From Waterburya agarophytonicola KI4 (GTDB taxonomy: Bacteria; Cyanobacteriota; Cyanobacteriia; Cyanobacteriales; Xenococcaceae): a stretch of DNA of 64,000 bases. The stretch is from NCBI RefSeq assembly GCF_020640915.1, contig NZ_JADWDC010000007.1, positions 1 to 64,000 of the forward strand, written 5' to 3'. The notes beneath the pieces are model-generated. The model did not search any database. It worked only from the letters and a program-made list of their open reading frames with translations, and was not told where the DNA came from. The position numbers were made by a program, and so were the translations under genes. Below are positions 25,145 to 35,201 of the stretch, one piece after another. Within the stretch, counting starts at the first letter, position 1; each line of letters opens with the position of its first letter.

Positions 25145-27334
25145 CTATTTGGCGGGAATAAATGGCTCCAATTCAATATAGCGAGTTAACTGAATCGAAC
25201 CCTCCTTTTGCCTTGTAAAAGTACGATATGGCTCGCAATCAGTTATCAACCTAGATGAATCGACACCTTTTGCTATTAGAGCATCTTTAAAGTTAGAACA
25301 GCGTTGCATTCCTAGGTTTTGATTGATTTTTCTCGAACCTACTCCATCATTGATGGCAAGTAACTTCAAATTAAGTTCGGGATATCGATCCAAAAATTCG
25401 ATGATCGATTTAATTTTACTAGCATTGTCTCCAACATTTATTCTATTGGCAGCACTCTCAAAATAAATTCGTTCTTCGATTGTAGGTAATTGGTTGGCAA
25501 CATCTATGATGGTTCGATCTATTCCTGGTATTCGAGAGAATGCTTTTAAAATAGATTGTTGCTGATTTTTATCGAGAATAAACCCTCTTATAGAGAGACT
25601 TTTAGATTGGTAATTGGTTTTAATAGCCACTCCTGGCTGTTGATTGAATAGTTCGGTTAACCTAGCTATTTCTCCTGTGAGTAAACTAGGACTAACAGGA
25701 ACATTCACCGTTATGATTTCATTATTGAACTGAAGATTGTGGCGATCGGCGATCTTTTGGGTAATTGCTACCGCGCGATCGCGTAAATATTCGCTGGGTA
25801 CTCTACCCCGTACGATCAGCTTACCTTGCTTTACAGACGGTTCGAGACGATATACCGATAATTCTGGCGCAGCATCTAATTGAATAGCTGTTACTTGTTG
25901 GATATTTTGGGCAACTCGCGAACGATAACTAACTATACCCCAAGGAATTAAAATCAATGCCAAGATAAACGCCAATAACCACAAAAGTGCGGTGGGGGAT
26001 GATGAGGATTTTTGTTTGAGATTATCTTCCGCCTCAAATAACTCTTCTAGCTTAGGCTTAATTGGAGTAGGAACAGTTTCTAAATCTCCTTCAAATTGAG
26101 AGATTTCATCGCCATAATCTAAAATAATTTCTCCGAAAATACGTCGAACCCTAGCAATGAAGTTTTTATTTGGTTCACCTTTTAGTATTACTGCTAAATA
26201 GCAATATCCTGCGACTTCTAAATGAATTTGCCAGTTTCCATAATCAATGCTGTCTAACTCCGAACCAGACACAATACAATCATTAGCAAAGCTACGAATG
26301 GCGGTTAGCATTCCTGCTAGCATATCCGAGTCTAAGCCTTGTTTTCCTACATTTTGCTTTTGTATTTCTTGAATAATTAAACCAGAATCTTTATCGATTA
26401 GGAAGATGGCTTGTACTCGACAACCGACAGATTCTTGTAAAATCAGTTCCGCTTCTGATACTCCTCTAAGCCTGGCTTGCCATTTACGTTTAAATCCTTC
26501 TGGACTAAGGGTACTTTCTACTTTGCGATTGATCTCTTGAACTACTTCTACCATATATTTAGAAATAGTGTCGCCAATTACAGGATAAAGAGCGTCTACC
26601 ATCGCATCTTTTTCTACTTCAATTTGGGTTTTGATCGCTTTTCCCATCTCCGAACCCAAAGCTTCTGATATGGCATTTTTATCGAGGCGAATTTGTTCTT
26701 TGATTGACAAAGCTAATTCTGGTGCGATCGCTTTAGCTATTTCTTCAGGAGAAAAATGGATTTTTTCCGTAATAGCTGACGGCAAAATTTTGGCGATCGC
26801 TGCCGCCATTTTTTGTGGTTCTTTTTTAAAACGTCTTTCTATAATCTGTTCTGTTATTTGGCTTACCGCTTCTAAAATTGTTTCTTGAGAATCATCAATT
26901 TTATATTTGAGTAATTCTACAATCAACGGAATCAAATTGTTTACAGCATCTGCTAAGTCTTCAGTTGATGCTGATTCTGTCTCTATTTCTAAAATCTCTG
27001 CATATTTTTCGATCAAACCAGCCTGGGTTTGATCGATTTGTAATTTTTCTGATTCATTCGTTTCTGAAGCCGTCGTTTGTCGTAAAAATGCTTCGTATTC
27101 TACTGCTTGTTTTAAAGTTATGTCTTGTTCTTGTTCTTCAATTTCAACTTCTATATCGGGATATTGAGAGCTATTTCGATCAATATCTGTTTCATTCTGC
27201 ACCAAAGATACTTCCGATTCAGATGATTCTGAATCCAATAAAACATCAAGTAAATTATCAATTGGATTGATATTGGATGATTTTGAATCAGAATTTTGAG
27301 CTGAAGATGAAATATTATCTGAAGAAGAATTCAT
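25145..27334 (-). CDS. membrane protein with roadblock-like, BON-like and OmpA-like regions
   Basis: A 729-residue protein, probably a partner of the adjacent GTPase. Residues 1-100 are acidic and Ser-rich, and 100-290 are helical repeats (AIAKILPSAITEKI and similar). Residues about 300-405 have the pattern of a roadblock/longin fold (VQAIFLIDKDSGLIIQEI ... LAGMLTAIRSFAND ... YCYLAVILKG). One membrane helix lies at about 441-465. Outside it come one or two BON-like segments (GKLIVRGRVPSEYLRDRA, then SLSIRGFILDKNQQ) and an OmpA-like end (about 610-725, ANRINVGDNASKIKSIIEFLD). The topology would link a cytoplasmic GTPase-binding domain to the periplasm or peptidoglycan. Domain calls other than the helix are inference from pattern. 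Confidence 0.65.
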   Translation of the reverse strand: MNSSSDNISSSAQNSDSKSSNINPIDNLLDVLLDSESSESEVSLVQNETDIDRNSSQYPDIEVEIEEQEQDITLKQAVEYEAFLRQTTASETNESEKLQIDQTQAGLIEKYAEILEIETESASTEDLADAVNNLIPLIVELLKYKIDDSQETILEAVSQITEQIIERRFKKEPQKMAAAIAKILPSAITEKIHFSPEEIAKAIAPELALSIKEQIRLDKNAISEALGSEMGKAIKTQIEVEKDAMVDALYPVIGDTISKYMVEVVQEINRKVESTLSPEGFKRKWQARLRGVSEAELILQESVGCRVQAIFLIDKDSGLIIQEIQKQNVGKQGLDSDMLAGMLTAIRSFANDCIVSGSELDSIDYGNWQIHLEVAGYCYLAVILKGEPNKNFIARVRRIFGEIILDYGDEISQFEGDLETVPTPIKPKLEELFEAEDNLKQKSSSSPTALLWLLAFILALILIPWGIVSYRSRVAQNIQQVTAIQLDAAPELSVYRLEPSVKQGKLIVRGRVPSEYLRDRAVAITQKIADRHNLQFNNEIITVNVPVSPSLLTGEIARLTELFNQQPGVAIKTNYQSKSLSIRGFILDKNQQQSILKAFSRIPGIDRTIIDVANQLPTIEERIYFESAANRINVGDNASKIKSIIEFLDRYPELNLKLLAINDGVGSRKINQNLGMQRCSNFKDALIAKGVDSSRLITDCEPYRTFTRQKEGSIQLTRYIELEPFIPAK

Positions 27335-27517
27335 AATACAGTTCTACAATTTCAATATATTTCAACTGAATGTGAAATACAATTTTAACTTTAAGAGATT
27401 AAATAATTTAGTTGGCTCTTCTAGAATAAGTATGATAAATTACTAGCAAAAGTGCCAATTTGAGAGAACTCTTCTTCATCTTCTTTGAGCTTTTAAAAAA
27501 AAGCATCAAGATACGTC

Positions 27518-27844
27518 TCACGCCTTTTTGAAGTTTTGAATCATTAATTGAATCCCCAACAGAAAGATGCCGATCGCAACCATCCCAAAAACTCCCGTTG
27601 CTAATGCTACTGTCCCCATTACCAAAGTTCTGACCGCAGAAGCTAAATTAATTGCAATAGCACTGTTAGAAGTAATGGTTTTGGTGGCATAGGTTTGCAC
27701 TATGGAGCTAAATAATAAATACAAACCGAAAGCAAAAACTCCAGAAATAATTGAAGCAATAAAACAACGTAGAGGAGTTGCTTTTTGAGATGATTCTAGT
27801 TCGCTATCGCTACTAGCAACAGGTTCTTTTAATGTATCTTTCAT
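27518..27844 (-). CDS. DUF3082 domain membrane protein
   Basis: A 108-residue protein with a polar N-terminus and two hydrophobic helices (about residues 27-50 and 70-97), the pattern of the DUF3082 family, which occurs in cyanobacteria and plastids. The function is unknown. It is 105 nt from aroF on the same strand, which does not prove an operon. Confidence 0.75.
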   Translation of the reverse strand: MKDTLKEPVASSDSELESSQKATPLRCFIASIISGVFAFGLYLLFSSIVQTYATKTITSNSAIAINLASAVRTLVMGTVALATGVFGMVAIGIFLLGIQLMIQNFKKA

Positions 27845-27949
27845 AAAAGTGATTGAGTAAAATTCAATAGATAATTATCTCAATAGGGAACAAGGAATCT
27901 GCCACAGACTAAAGCGACTAGACACATACTTTACTTATTCCCTATTTTT

Positions 27950-29005
27950 TTAGATGGTTACGCGGGGTTTCCACCAGCGACCAACAGCATTACCTACGAC
28001 ACTTAATTCTCCCATTAAATGATTAAAAGCATCAAAAGTTAAAGATTGAGGTCCGTCAGAAAGAGCTTTAGCAGGATTGGGATGGACTTCGATCATTAAA
28101 GAATCTGTTCCTGCTGCGATCGCAGCTTTTGCCATAGGTAAAACATAACTAGCTACCCCCGTACCATGACTGGGGTCGATGGCGATGGGTAAATGAGTTA
28201 GAGAGCGCAATACGGGAATTACTGCCAAATCGATAGTATTGCGGACATATTTGCGGTCAAAGGTGCGAATTCCTCGCTCGCACAAAATCACGTTAGAATT
28301 ACCCGCAGCCAAGATATATTCTGCTGCCATCAACCAATCATCAATAGTTGCCGACATCCCCCGCTTGAGGAATACAGGCTTATCTTGCGCGCCGATTTTT
28401 TTTAATAAGGGGAAATTCTGCATATTTCTCGCCCCTACCTGAACGATATCGGCTACTTCTGACACCTTATCGACATCGGCAGTATCCATCACTTCGGTAA
28501 TAATCCCCAAACCGCTAGCATCCCTCGCAGCAGCCAATAATTCTAAGGCACTTTCGCCATGACCTTGGAAAGAATAGGGAGAAGTACGAGGTTTGTATGC
28601 ACCACCGCGCAAAAAACTCGCCCCAGCAGCTTTGACTGCTTTTGCCGTCTCGACAATCATCTCTTCATTTTCTACCGAACAAGGCCCCGAAATGATTACT
28701 ACAGGATGCTTTTGCCCAAAGGTAACATCGCCACTAGGAGTAGAGACAGTAACGTTGCTATGCTCGCCGTTGCGATATTCTAAGCTGGTTTTTTTGTAAG
28801 GCTTCTCTACTCGCAAGACATTTTCAATCCAGGGGCTAATTTCTTTGAGTTGCATCGGGTCGAGGGATGCTGTTTCTCCCACCAACCCCATGACAACTTT
28901 ATGTTTGCCGATGATTTTTTCTGGTGTTAGTCCCCATTCCTGTAATTCTGCTTCTATTCTCTGAATTTCTTGCTCTGGAGAACCAACTTTCATTACTACA
29001 ATCAT
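27950..29005 (-). CDS. aroF: 3-deoxy-7-phosphoheptulonate synthase (DAHP synthase)
   Basis: A 351-residue type I-beta DAHP synthase, the first step of the shikimate pathway, condensing phosphoenolpyruvate and erythrose 4-phosphate. An N-terminal ferredoxin-like regulatory domain (residues 1-75, IVVMKVGSPEQEIQRIEAEL) precedes the TIM barrel. The barrel shows the GPCSVENEEM motif, the metal and substrate residues in KPRTSPYSFQG, and the C-terminal DPSHGTG. The regulatory domain suggests feedback control by an aromatic product. Confidence 0.95.
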   Translation of the reverse strand: MIVVMKVGSPEQEIQRIEAELQEWGLTPEKIIGKHKVVMGLVGETASLDPMQLKEISPWIENVLRVEKPYKKTSLEYRNGEHSNVTVSTPSGDVTFGQKHPVVIISGPCSVENEEMIVETAKAVKAAGASFLRGGAYKPRTSPYSFQGHGESALELLAAARDASGLGIITEVMDTADVDKVSEVADIVQVGARNMQNFPLLKKIGAQDKPVFLKRGMSATIDDWLMAAEYILAAGNSNVILCERGIRTFDRKYVRNTIDLAVIPVLRSLTHLPIAIDPSHGTGVASYVLPMAKAAIAAGTDSLMIEVHPNPAKALSDGPQSLTFDAFNHLMGELSVVGNAVGRWWKPRVTI

Positions 29006-29116
29006 GATGAATAACCCAAAATTATTGCTAAGTTACATATCAGTTATGGTAGTCAATTTTAGATCGTTTGCGATCGCCTTTTCGTAATTCATTAAGACTT
29101 ATCAAACTCGATCGCC

Positions 29117-29644
29117 TTAACCATCGGCATTTTTAGATGCTTTCCAAGCGTCTTTAGTCCTTCCCAGGTTGACCTTAAATTCATTAAAACCCATAAGAGT
29201 ACCCGCACGATCTTCGTCCCAACAGGCGGAAAAAAGACCGTAACTCAAGCCCAAAACTCCCAACCCCAAAAAGCCAAAAGAAACGGCTAAAGCAACGTAG
29301 GGAGGTAATTCGATAACTTCTTTTATTTTTAACCAATAAAAAATAAACAGAGAAGACATCCCCAATACAGATGGGATACCACAAAACACCGCCATCCGTT
29401 TTCCCATCCGTTTGCTGACTACATCGGGAATTGCGGAAAGATTGGAATTGCGACGAGAATTTCGAGGAGTAGACTTTGATTTTTTCTTGCTTTTAGCAGC
29501 TACAGGAGTAGCTTTCTTCGGCTGTTTAATCGAAGTATCCGTTAAGTCGGATGCAGTTTCGGGGGAGTCTTTTTTCTTCTTATCTTTTTTATTATTATTA
29601 CGGGGTTCAAATGGTAAACGACCCCGTTTAGAATCTGATGGCAT
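29117..29644 (-). CDS. PAM68 family photosystem II assembly protein
   Basis: A 175-residue protein of the PAM68 family, which helps early photosystem II assembly in thylakoids. The basic, low-complexity N-terminus (Lys, Ser, Pro rich, residues 1-70) is followed by two membrane helices (about 87-107 and 116-136) and a conserved ACWDEDRAGTLMGFNEFKVN end. I choose the ATG at 29644 because it matches the usual start (MPSDSKRGRLPFEP) and leaves 16 nt after rpsO; the longer reading would overlap rpsO. The rpsO-PAM68 pairing is common in cyanobacteria. Confidence 0.88.
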   Translation of the reverse strand: MPSDSKRGRLPFEPRNNNKKDKKKKDSPETASDLTDTSIKQPKKATPVAAKSKKKSKSTPRNSRRNSNLSAIPDVVSKRMGKRMAVFCGIPSVLGMSSLFIFYWLKIKEVIELPPYVALAVSFGFLGLGVLGLSYGLFSACWDEDRAGTLMGFNEFKVNLGRTKDAWKASKNADG

Positions 29645-29660
29645 GAATTTGAGCAAATAA

Positions 29661-29930
29661 TTAACGACGGATGCCAAGACGAGCAATCAATTTCTGATAG
29701 CGTTCGAAGTCTTCTCTTTGAATATAAGCCAAAAGACCTTTACGACGACCGATCATTTTGAGCAAACCGCGACGAGATGAGTGGTCTTTTTTGTTAGCTT
29801 TTAGGTGAGTAGTCAACTGATTAATTCTTTCAGTCAAAACTGCGATTTGTAAGTCAGCAGAACCAGTATCGGTTTCGTGAACTTGATATTCGGTCATTAA
29901 TTCTTGCTTGCGCTGTTGAGTCAGAGTCAT
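29661..29930 (-). CDS. rpsO: 30S ribosomal protein S15
   Basis: An 89-residue S15 protein with the usual length and the signatures [22 protein letters not shown] and [19 protein letters not shown]. It binds 16S rRNA early in assembly of the small subunit. It leads a two-gene unit with the PAM68 gene. Confidence 0.97.
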   Translation of the reverse strand: MTLTQQRKQELMTEYQVHETDTGSADLQIAVLTERINQLTTHLKANKKDHSSRRGLLKMIGRRKGLLAYIQREDFERYQKLIARLGIRR

Positions 29931-30097
29931 ATTACTTTTGTCTAGATTGTCTGGATATATTTGGACTGCAAACTATTATATTACCACCGATTTTTTAAAT
30001 CTTTCATCGCCAGCAAAAACTGAAGGTATAATCACAACGGATAGTTTTTAATCTGTAATAATAAGCAAGCTCTAATCAAAAAAGCATCTATTCAAAA

Positions 30098-32356
30098 GTG
30101 AAATCATCCCCCGATCCTAATTCCATATCTACTGTCTCTCCCCCTCCCCAGTCTTCGGGGTTGGGTACATTTGGTGGCGTTTTTACTCCTTCGATCTTAA
30201 CCATCTTGGGGGTCATTATGTACCTCCGCTTCGGTTGGGTGGTAGGCAATGCTGGATTAATCGGCACCCTGGTAATTGTAACTATTTCGACTTCAATTAC
30301 TTTCCTGACAGCTTTGTCGGTATGTGCGATCGCTACTGATAAAGTAGTCAGAGCAGGTGGCGCATATTATATGATCAGTCGCTCTTTGGGTATTGAAACT
30401 GGTGGAGCAGTAGGTATATCTCTTTATTTTGCCCAAGCGGTATCGGTAGCACTCTACACCATTGGTTTTGCCGAAAGTTTGGTCAGAGCTAAAATCGATA
30501 TTTTTGGTTTAAGTATTAATTTTCAGGATTTTGGTTTAAATCAGACCTATGTAGCCCTAATCACTACTGTTTTAGTTGGTATTTTAGCCGTAACCTCTGC
30601 CGAATTGGCAATCAAAGCTCAATATTTTATTATGGCGGCGATCGCCATTTCTTTGTTGACGTTTATCCTGGGTAGTCCTCTTCCTGGTGTCGACCCCCAG
30701 ATGTTTTCTGCACCTCCAGAAACAGCCTTGCCTTTTTGGACGGTGTTTGCCGTATTTTTTCCTGCGGTAACGGGCATTATGGCGGGAGTTAATATGTCAG
30801 GGGATTTAAAAGATCCTGTCAAGTCTTTGCCCACAGGAACATTAGCAGCGGTGGGAACGGGTTATGTCATTTATATGTTGCTGCCGATCTTTTTAGCGAT
30901 GCGGGCTGATTCTGTCAACTTGATTGACTCCAATGTTTTTGTAATGCAGGAAACGGCATTAAAAGGCTTTGGTTTCACTATGCTACTAGGAGTATGGGGT
31001 GCAACCCTTAGTAGTGCGATTGGGAGTATTTTAGGCGCGCCAAGAGTCTTACAAGCCCTAGCTAGAGATGGGGTATTGCCTCCCTTATTTAGCTTTTTAG
31101 GCAAGGGACACGGCAAAGATGACGAACCCCGCAATGGTACGTGGTTTAGTTTGGGAATTGCGATTGCAGCAGTCTGTGTTGGAGATTTGAACCTAATTGC
31201 GCCGATTTTATCGATGTTCTTTTTGACTACCTATTTAGTCTTAAATGTCTCCGCTGCCATTGAAGGATTTTTACAAAGTCCCTCTTTTCGTCCTAGCTTT
31301 CGGGTGCATTGGTCATTATCCCTTTTGGGTGCAATTGGCTGTTTGGGAGTCATGTTTTTGATCGATGCCTTTGCTACTGTCTGTGCTGCGATCGTTGTTT
31401 CGGGTATCTATATTTGGCTACAGCGCAGAGAATTAGAAACTACTTGGGGTGATGTCCGTCGAGGAATGTGGATGGCATTGATTAGTCAGGGGATTTTTCA
31501 GATAGAAGAACAAGACGATACTAAGAATTGGCGACCTCATATTTTGGTATTATCGGGCGCACCTCAAAAACGCTGGTCTTTGATTGAATTAGCCGATGGT
31601 TTTAGTCACAATCGTAGTTTGATGACCGTATCTAGCGTACTTCCTAGTGGTTCTCGCGATCTCAAGCAACAGCTAAACCTAGAAAAAACTATTCGTGATT
31701 ATCTTCAAAAAAGAGGAGTACGAGCATTAGTCAGGGTAGTTACAGCTAAAGATCCTTTTGAAGGTGCGGTAAGGCTGGTAGAGACTTATGGTTTGGGTCC
31801 ATTAGTTCCTAATACGATAGTATTGGGCGATAGCGAACAACCAGAACGGAGAGCTAGCTTTTGTAATGCGATCGCCGAAATTCATGCCAGTAAACGTAAT
31901 TTAGTTGTCTTTCATGAAAATCAACAGCAAGGTTTTGGTTTCCGTCGCAGTATTGATGTCTGGTGGGGTGGAATGCAATCTAACGGTAGTTTAATGTTGT
32001 TGTTGGCATATCTGCTGCGCACTGATATTAATTGGCGCAATGCCAAAATTTATATGAAGTTGGTGGTTGCAGATCTCAATGCTGCTGCTGCTGCTAAAGA
32101 TAATCTCAACGAACTGAGTAAAAACCTCCGCATTGATGTTATACCCAAAGTAATAGTTGCTGAAGGTCGTTCTTTTGATGAAATTTTGCAGCAGTCTTCT
32201 CGTAATGCTGATTTGATCTTTTTGGGCATGGCAGAACCATCAGAAAATTTCACTGAATACTATGAAAAATTACAAGCTAGAGTTACAAATTTACCTTCTA
32301 CTATCTTTGTTTTAGCTGCTCCTGAATTTGCCATTGGTCAGGTTTTGAACGAATAA
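30098..32356 (+). CDS. cation-chloride cotransporter-like permease (SLC12/APC superfamily)
   Basis: A 752-residue transporter starting with GTG at 30098. The N-terminal half has about twelve hydrophobic segments with the APC-type start TFGGVFTPSILTILGVIMYL and the RAGGAYYMISRSLG motif of helix 3. The C-terminal 280 residues form a cytoplasmic domain like that of SLC12 proteins (RPHILVLSGAP near residue 485, and a USP-like end). The transported ion or amino acid cannot be fixed; homologues are annotated as Na-K-Cl cotransporters or amino-acid permeases. It is divergent from rpsO and probably monocistronic. Confidence 0.85.
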   Translation: MKSSPDPNSISTVSPPPQSSGLGTFGGVFTPSILTILGVIMYLRFGWVVGNAGLIGTLVIVTISTSITFLTALSVCAIATDKVVRAGGAYYMISRSLGIETGGAVGISLYFAQAVSVALYTIGFAESLVRAKIDIFGLSINFQDFGLNQTYVALITTVLVGILAVTSAELAIKAQYFIMAAIAISLLTFILGSPLPGVDPQMFSAPPETALPFWTVFAVFFPAVTGIMAGVNMSGDLKDPVKSLPTGTLAAVGTGYVIYMLLPIFLAMRADSVNLIDSNVFVMQETALKGFGFTMLLGVWGATLSSAIGSILGAPRVLQALARDGVLPPLFSFLGKGHGKDDEPRNGTWFSLGIAIAAVCVGDLNLIAPILSMFFLTTYLVLNVSAAIEGFLQSPSFRPSFRVHWSLSLLGAIGCLGVMFLIDAFATVCAAIVVSGIYIWLQRRELETTWGDVRRGMWMALISQGIFQIEEQDDTKNWRPHILVLSGAPQKRWSLIELADGFSHNRSLMTVSSVLPSGSRDLKQQLNLEKTIRDYLQKRGVRALVRVVTAKDPFEGAVRLVETYGLGPLVPNTIVLGDSEQPERRASFCNAIAEIHASKRNLVVFHENQQQGFGFRRSIDVWWGGMQSNGSLMLLLAYLLRTDINWRNAKIYMKLVVADLNAAAAAKDNLNELSKNLRIDVIPKVIVAEGRSFDEILQQSSRNADLIFLGMAEPSENFTEYYEKLQARVTNLPSTIFVLAAPEFAIGQVLNE

Positions 32357-32552
32357 TTTTCGAGCAAATATTTGTTTTCGAGGAGTGAGTAATTGACCAA
32401 GATATCGATCTGATGAGATCAAAAATACATTATTAGTAGATATAATAAAAAAGGAAGTATGTTTGAAATAAAAACTGTATTAAAGAAAATATAGATAATA
32501 CCTACTTCTATTATATTTATACTTATAAAATCACTACCCTGTAGAAAGAACC

Positions 32553-33083
32553 ATGAAACGAAACCTGATAGCACAAATTATGCTCGGATTGAGCTTAAAT
32601 GCGATCGCGATCGCTACTGGTGTCGAATCTGCCGTGGCGAACGATCGCTTTGCTTGTGATACGAATCAAATGTCTACCACTGTAATGACAGAAAGAGGTT
32701 CGATTCCTTTAATTAGATGGACGGATCGTTCTTTTCCCCCTCCCTTTACTCCCGAACAACGGTGTCAGATTGTTTCTAATCGATTCAAACAGTTTCACAA
32801 CAACGGGACATTAAAGTACATCAAAGCAGAAACGATTAATAATTTACCTGCTTTATGCGTGGCAGCCTATAAAGGTGGTTCTTGTTTGCCTGATGGACTT
32901 TTGGTTACTTTCAAGCCAGGTACGGATGCTAATCGGGCATTGGTTCAAATTTTAGATCGTCGCGTGTGGGCTGCAAGTGGCCCAATTCACCTTTCTAGTG
33001 CCGATAAGCCAGAATCTGTCGTATCTCAGGTTAACGGAGAAACCTACGTCAATATGGAGTTGTTTCTCAATTGGAGTGAATAG
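32553..33083 (+). CDS. COP23 domain protein
   Basis: A 176-residue exported protein with a signal peptide (about residues 1-29, ending SAVA-N). The remainder matches the COP23 family (circadian oscillating polypeptide) known from unicellular cyanobacteria: IPLIRWTDRSFPPPFTPEQRC, VSNRFKQF and the Cys pair in ALCVAAYKGGSC. The family is membrane-associated and of unknown biochemical function. It lies 17 nt before the RluA-type gene, so they could share a transcript. Confidence 0.82.
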   Translation: MKRNLIAQIMLGLSLNAIAIATGVESAVANDRFACDTNQMSTTVMTERGSIPLIRWTDRSFPPPFTPEQRCQIVSNRFKQFHNNGTLKYIKAETINNLPALCVAAYKGGSCLPDGLLVTFKPGTDANRALVQILDRRVWAASGPIHLSSADKPESVVSQVNGETYVNMELFLNWSE

Positions 33084-33100
33084 TTGGGGAAAGCATTCCC

Positions 33101-34030
33101 ATGAATAATGGCTGGATTTACCGCGATCAAGTTAAAGACGTTGATGCGGGAAAAACGATCTTAGATTATTACACGCAAAAATATCGTCACTCCAGTCAAG
33201 AGCAATGGCAAGTCAGAATCGAATCGAGGGAAATTTTGCTCAACAACATTGTTGTTAGTTCAGATACTATTCTTCAAGCTGGCGATAATTTAATTTATCA
33301 TCGATCGCCTTGGAGAGAACCCGAAGTTCCCTTGCACTTTGAAGTCTTGTATGAAGATCGAGACTTGCTAGTAATCAATAAACCTTCTGGATTGCCTGTA
33401 ATGCCAGGAGGAGGATTTTTAGAGCATACTTTGCTCTCTTTATTGAAACAAAAATATCCCCAGGATACACCCGTTCCCATTCATCGTTTGGGTAGGGGTA
33501 CTTCTGGATTAATGTTATTGGGACGATCTCCTTTAGGTAAATCCAGTCTTGCTCGACAAATGCGTCGCAGTACCATAGGGCAAGACACCCCCCAACTTAA
33601 TAAAGTATATCGCGTTCTGGTGCAAAAAAATTCAATAAGCGATCGCCTTACCATCGAACAACCCATCGGCAAAATTTCCCATCCAGTATTAGGCTATCTC
33701 TATGGGGCAACAGATCGGGGTAAATACGCCCATAGCCAAAGCAAAGTAATCGAGCGTTACCCCAACCACACCTTAGTAGAAGTAACTATCTTTACTGGTC
33801 GTCCTCATCAAATCAGAATCCATATGGCAGCGGCGGGCTATCCCCTCGTAGGAGATCCGTTATATATAGCAGGGGGAACTTTTGCACCCATAACAAAAGA
33901 GACTCAATCTATACCCGTACCAGGAGATTGCGGTTATTTCCTCCACGCCTATCAATTATCATTCATTCATCCGCGATCGCAACAAAAGCAAAATTTCAAG
34001 TGTTCCACACCAGACAATTGGGACGATTAA
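33101..34030 (+). CDS. RluA family pseudouridine synthase-like protein
   Basis: A 309-residue protein with an N-terminal S4-like segment (residues about 20-70) and an RluA catalytic domain. The signature loop, normally HRLDxxTSG with the catalytic aspartate, reads HRLGRGTSGLMLL (His128-Gly131), so the aspartate is glycine. Other family motifs are intact: the VINKPSGLPVMPGGGFL opening, VTIFTGRPHQIRIHMAAAG and GYPLVGDPLY. I recall a cyanobacterial/plant subfamily with the same replacement, so this is probably not a sequencing error. Catalysis may use another residue or be lost. The RNA target is unknown. Confidence 0.82.
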   Translation: MNNGWIYRDQVKDVDAGKTILDYYTQKYRHSSQEQWQVRIESREILLNNIVVSSDTILQAGDNLIYHRSPWREPEVPLHFEVLYEDRDLLVINKPSGLPVMPGGGFLEHTLLSLLKQKYPQDTPVPIHRLGRGTSGLMLLGRSPLGKSSLARQMRRSTIGQDTPQLNKVYRVLVQKNSISDRLTIEQPIGKISHPVLGYLYGATDRGKYAHSQSKVIERYPNHTLVEVTIFTGRPHQIRIHMAAAGYPLVGDPLYIAGGTFAPITKETQSIPVPGDCGYFLHAYQLSFIHPRSQQKQNFKCSTPDNWDD

Positions 34031-34204
34031 ATAGCTAGATAGTCCAGAATTCATGCTAGATTTGGTTTCTCGATCGGGTAGAATGCTTCATGGCGGTTTT
34101 ATTAAGTCTTATTTGACTTTAATTAATCACTAGCCTGAGAAGAATTATCCTTCTGGGTATAAATCATTGTTTTTAGTTAACCTATTTACTATTGGGAGTA
34201 TTTC

Positions 34205-34714
34205 ATGGACTTATCCTTGATTCCAGCACAGCCTAAAGCTGGCATAATTAACGTTTTAATCGAAATTCCTGGCGGAAGTAAAAACAAATACGAATTCGAC
34301 AAAGATATGAACGCTTTTGCTTTAGATCGCGTACTCTTTGCTTCGGTTCAATATCCTTTTGATTATGGTTTTGTCCCCAATACTCTAGCTGATGATGGAG
34401 ATCCTCTAGATGGTATGGTAATGATGGATGAACCTACTTTCCCTGGTTGTGTAATTGCAGCCAGACCAATTGGTATGCTAGAAATGATCGACGGTGGCGA
34501 TCGCGATGAAAAAATTCTTTGTGTTCCCGCAGAAGATCCTCGTTACAATGAAGTTCATTCTCTCAAAGATATTGCGCCTCACCGTTTAGAAGAGATTGCA
34601 GAATTCTTTAGAACTTATAAAAACTTGGAAAAGAAAGAAACTGAAATCCTCGGTTGGAAAGACGTAGATGCAGTCAAGCCTTTAGTGGAAGAGTGCATCA
34701 AAGCTTATAAGTAA
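34205..34714 (+). CDS. ppa: inorganic pyrophosphatase
   Basis: A 169-residue family I soluble pyrophosphatase that hydrolyses pyrophosphate to drive biosynthesis. Metal-binding acids are in the [20 protein letters not shown] stretch (about residues 57-76), and KNKYEFD is the N-terminal substrate-binding motif. Normal length. It is followed by ndhM on the same strand after a 102-nt gap. Confidence 0.97.
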   Translation: MDLSLIPAQPKAGIINVLIEIPGGSKNKYEFDKDMNAFALDRVLFASVQYPFDYGFVPNTLADDGDPLDGMVMMDEPTFPGCVIAARPIGMLEMIDGGDRDEKILCVPAEDPRYNEVHSLKDIAPHRLEEIAEFFRTYKNLEKKETEILGWKDVDAVKPLVEECIKAYK

Positions 34715-34816
34715 TATAAGTAAATAGTGTGAATTTATTTGGTAGGCTACAAAAATATTGTTTTATTCTTTGTCCTGCCAAGTAATCTTATATAATAATC
34801 TTTAAAAAGTATCAAT

Positions 34817-35173
34817 ATGCTGGTCAAATCTACTACCCGCCACGTTCGTATTTATAGTGCAGAAGTTCAAGACAACGAATTAATCCCTAGTGACAATGTT
34901 TTGACTTTAGATATCGATCCTGACAACGAGTTTAAGTGGAGTGAAGATACTCTACAAAAGGTATATCGGAAGTTTGACGAATTGGTAGAAAACAATAATG
35001 GCGAAGATCTGAGTGAATACAATCTGCGTCTTATAGGTTCGGATTTGGAACACTTTATTCGCTCTCTGTTGCTGGGAGGCGAAATTAGCTACAACTTGGG
35101 TGCTAGAGTCCGTAACTATAGTATGGGTTTACCTCGCATGGAAAGCCCCGATACGGAAGCGAAGTATCGTTAG
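34817..35173 (+). CDS. ndhM: NAD(P)H-quinone oxidoreductase subunit M
   Basis: A 118-residue NdhM subunit of the photosynthetic NDH-1 complex, which works in cyclic electron flow and respiration in the thylakoid membrane. Characteristic segments are MLVKSTTRHVRIYSAEV, NVLTLDIDPDNEFKW and the end ARVRNYSMGLPRMESPDTEAKY. It is peripheral, without membrane helices. A terminator follows 28 nt after the stop. Confidence 0.95.
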   Translation: MLVKSTTRHVRIYSAEVQDNELIPSDNVLTLDIDPDNEFKWSEDTLQKVYRKFDELVENNNGEDLSEYNLRLIGSDLEHFIRSLLLGGEISYNLGARVRNYSMGLPRMESPDTEAKYR

Positions 35174-35201
35174 TATTGTCAATTACTTATTTGGAAAAAT
35201 C

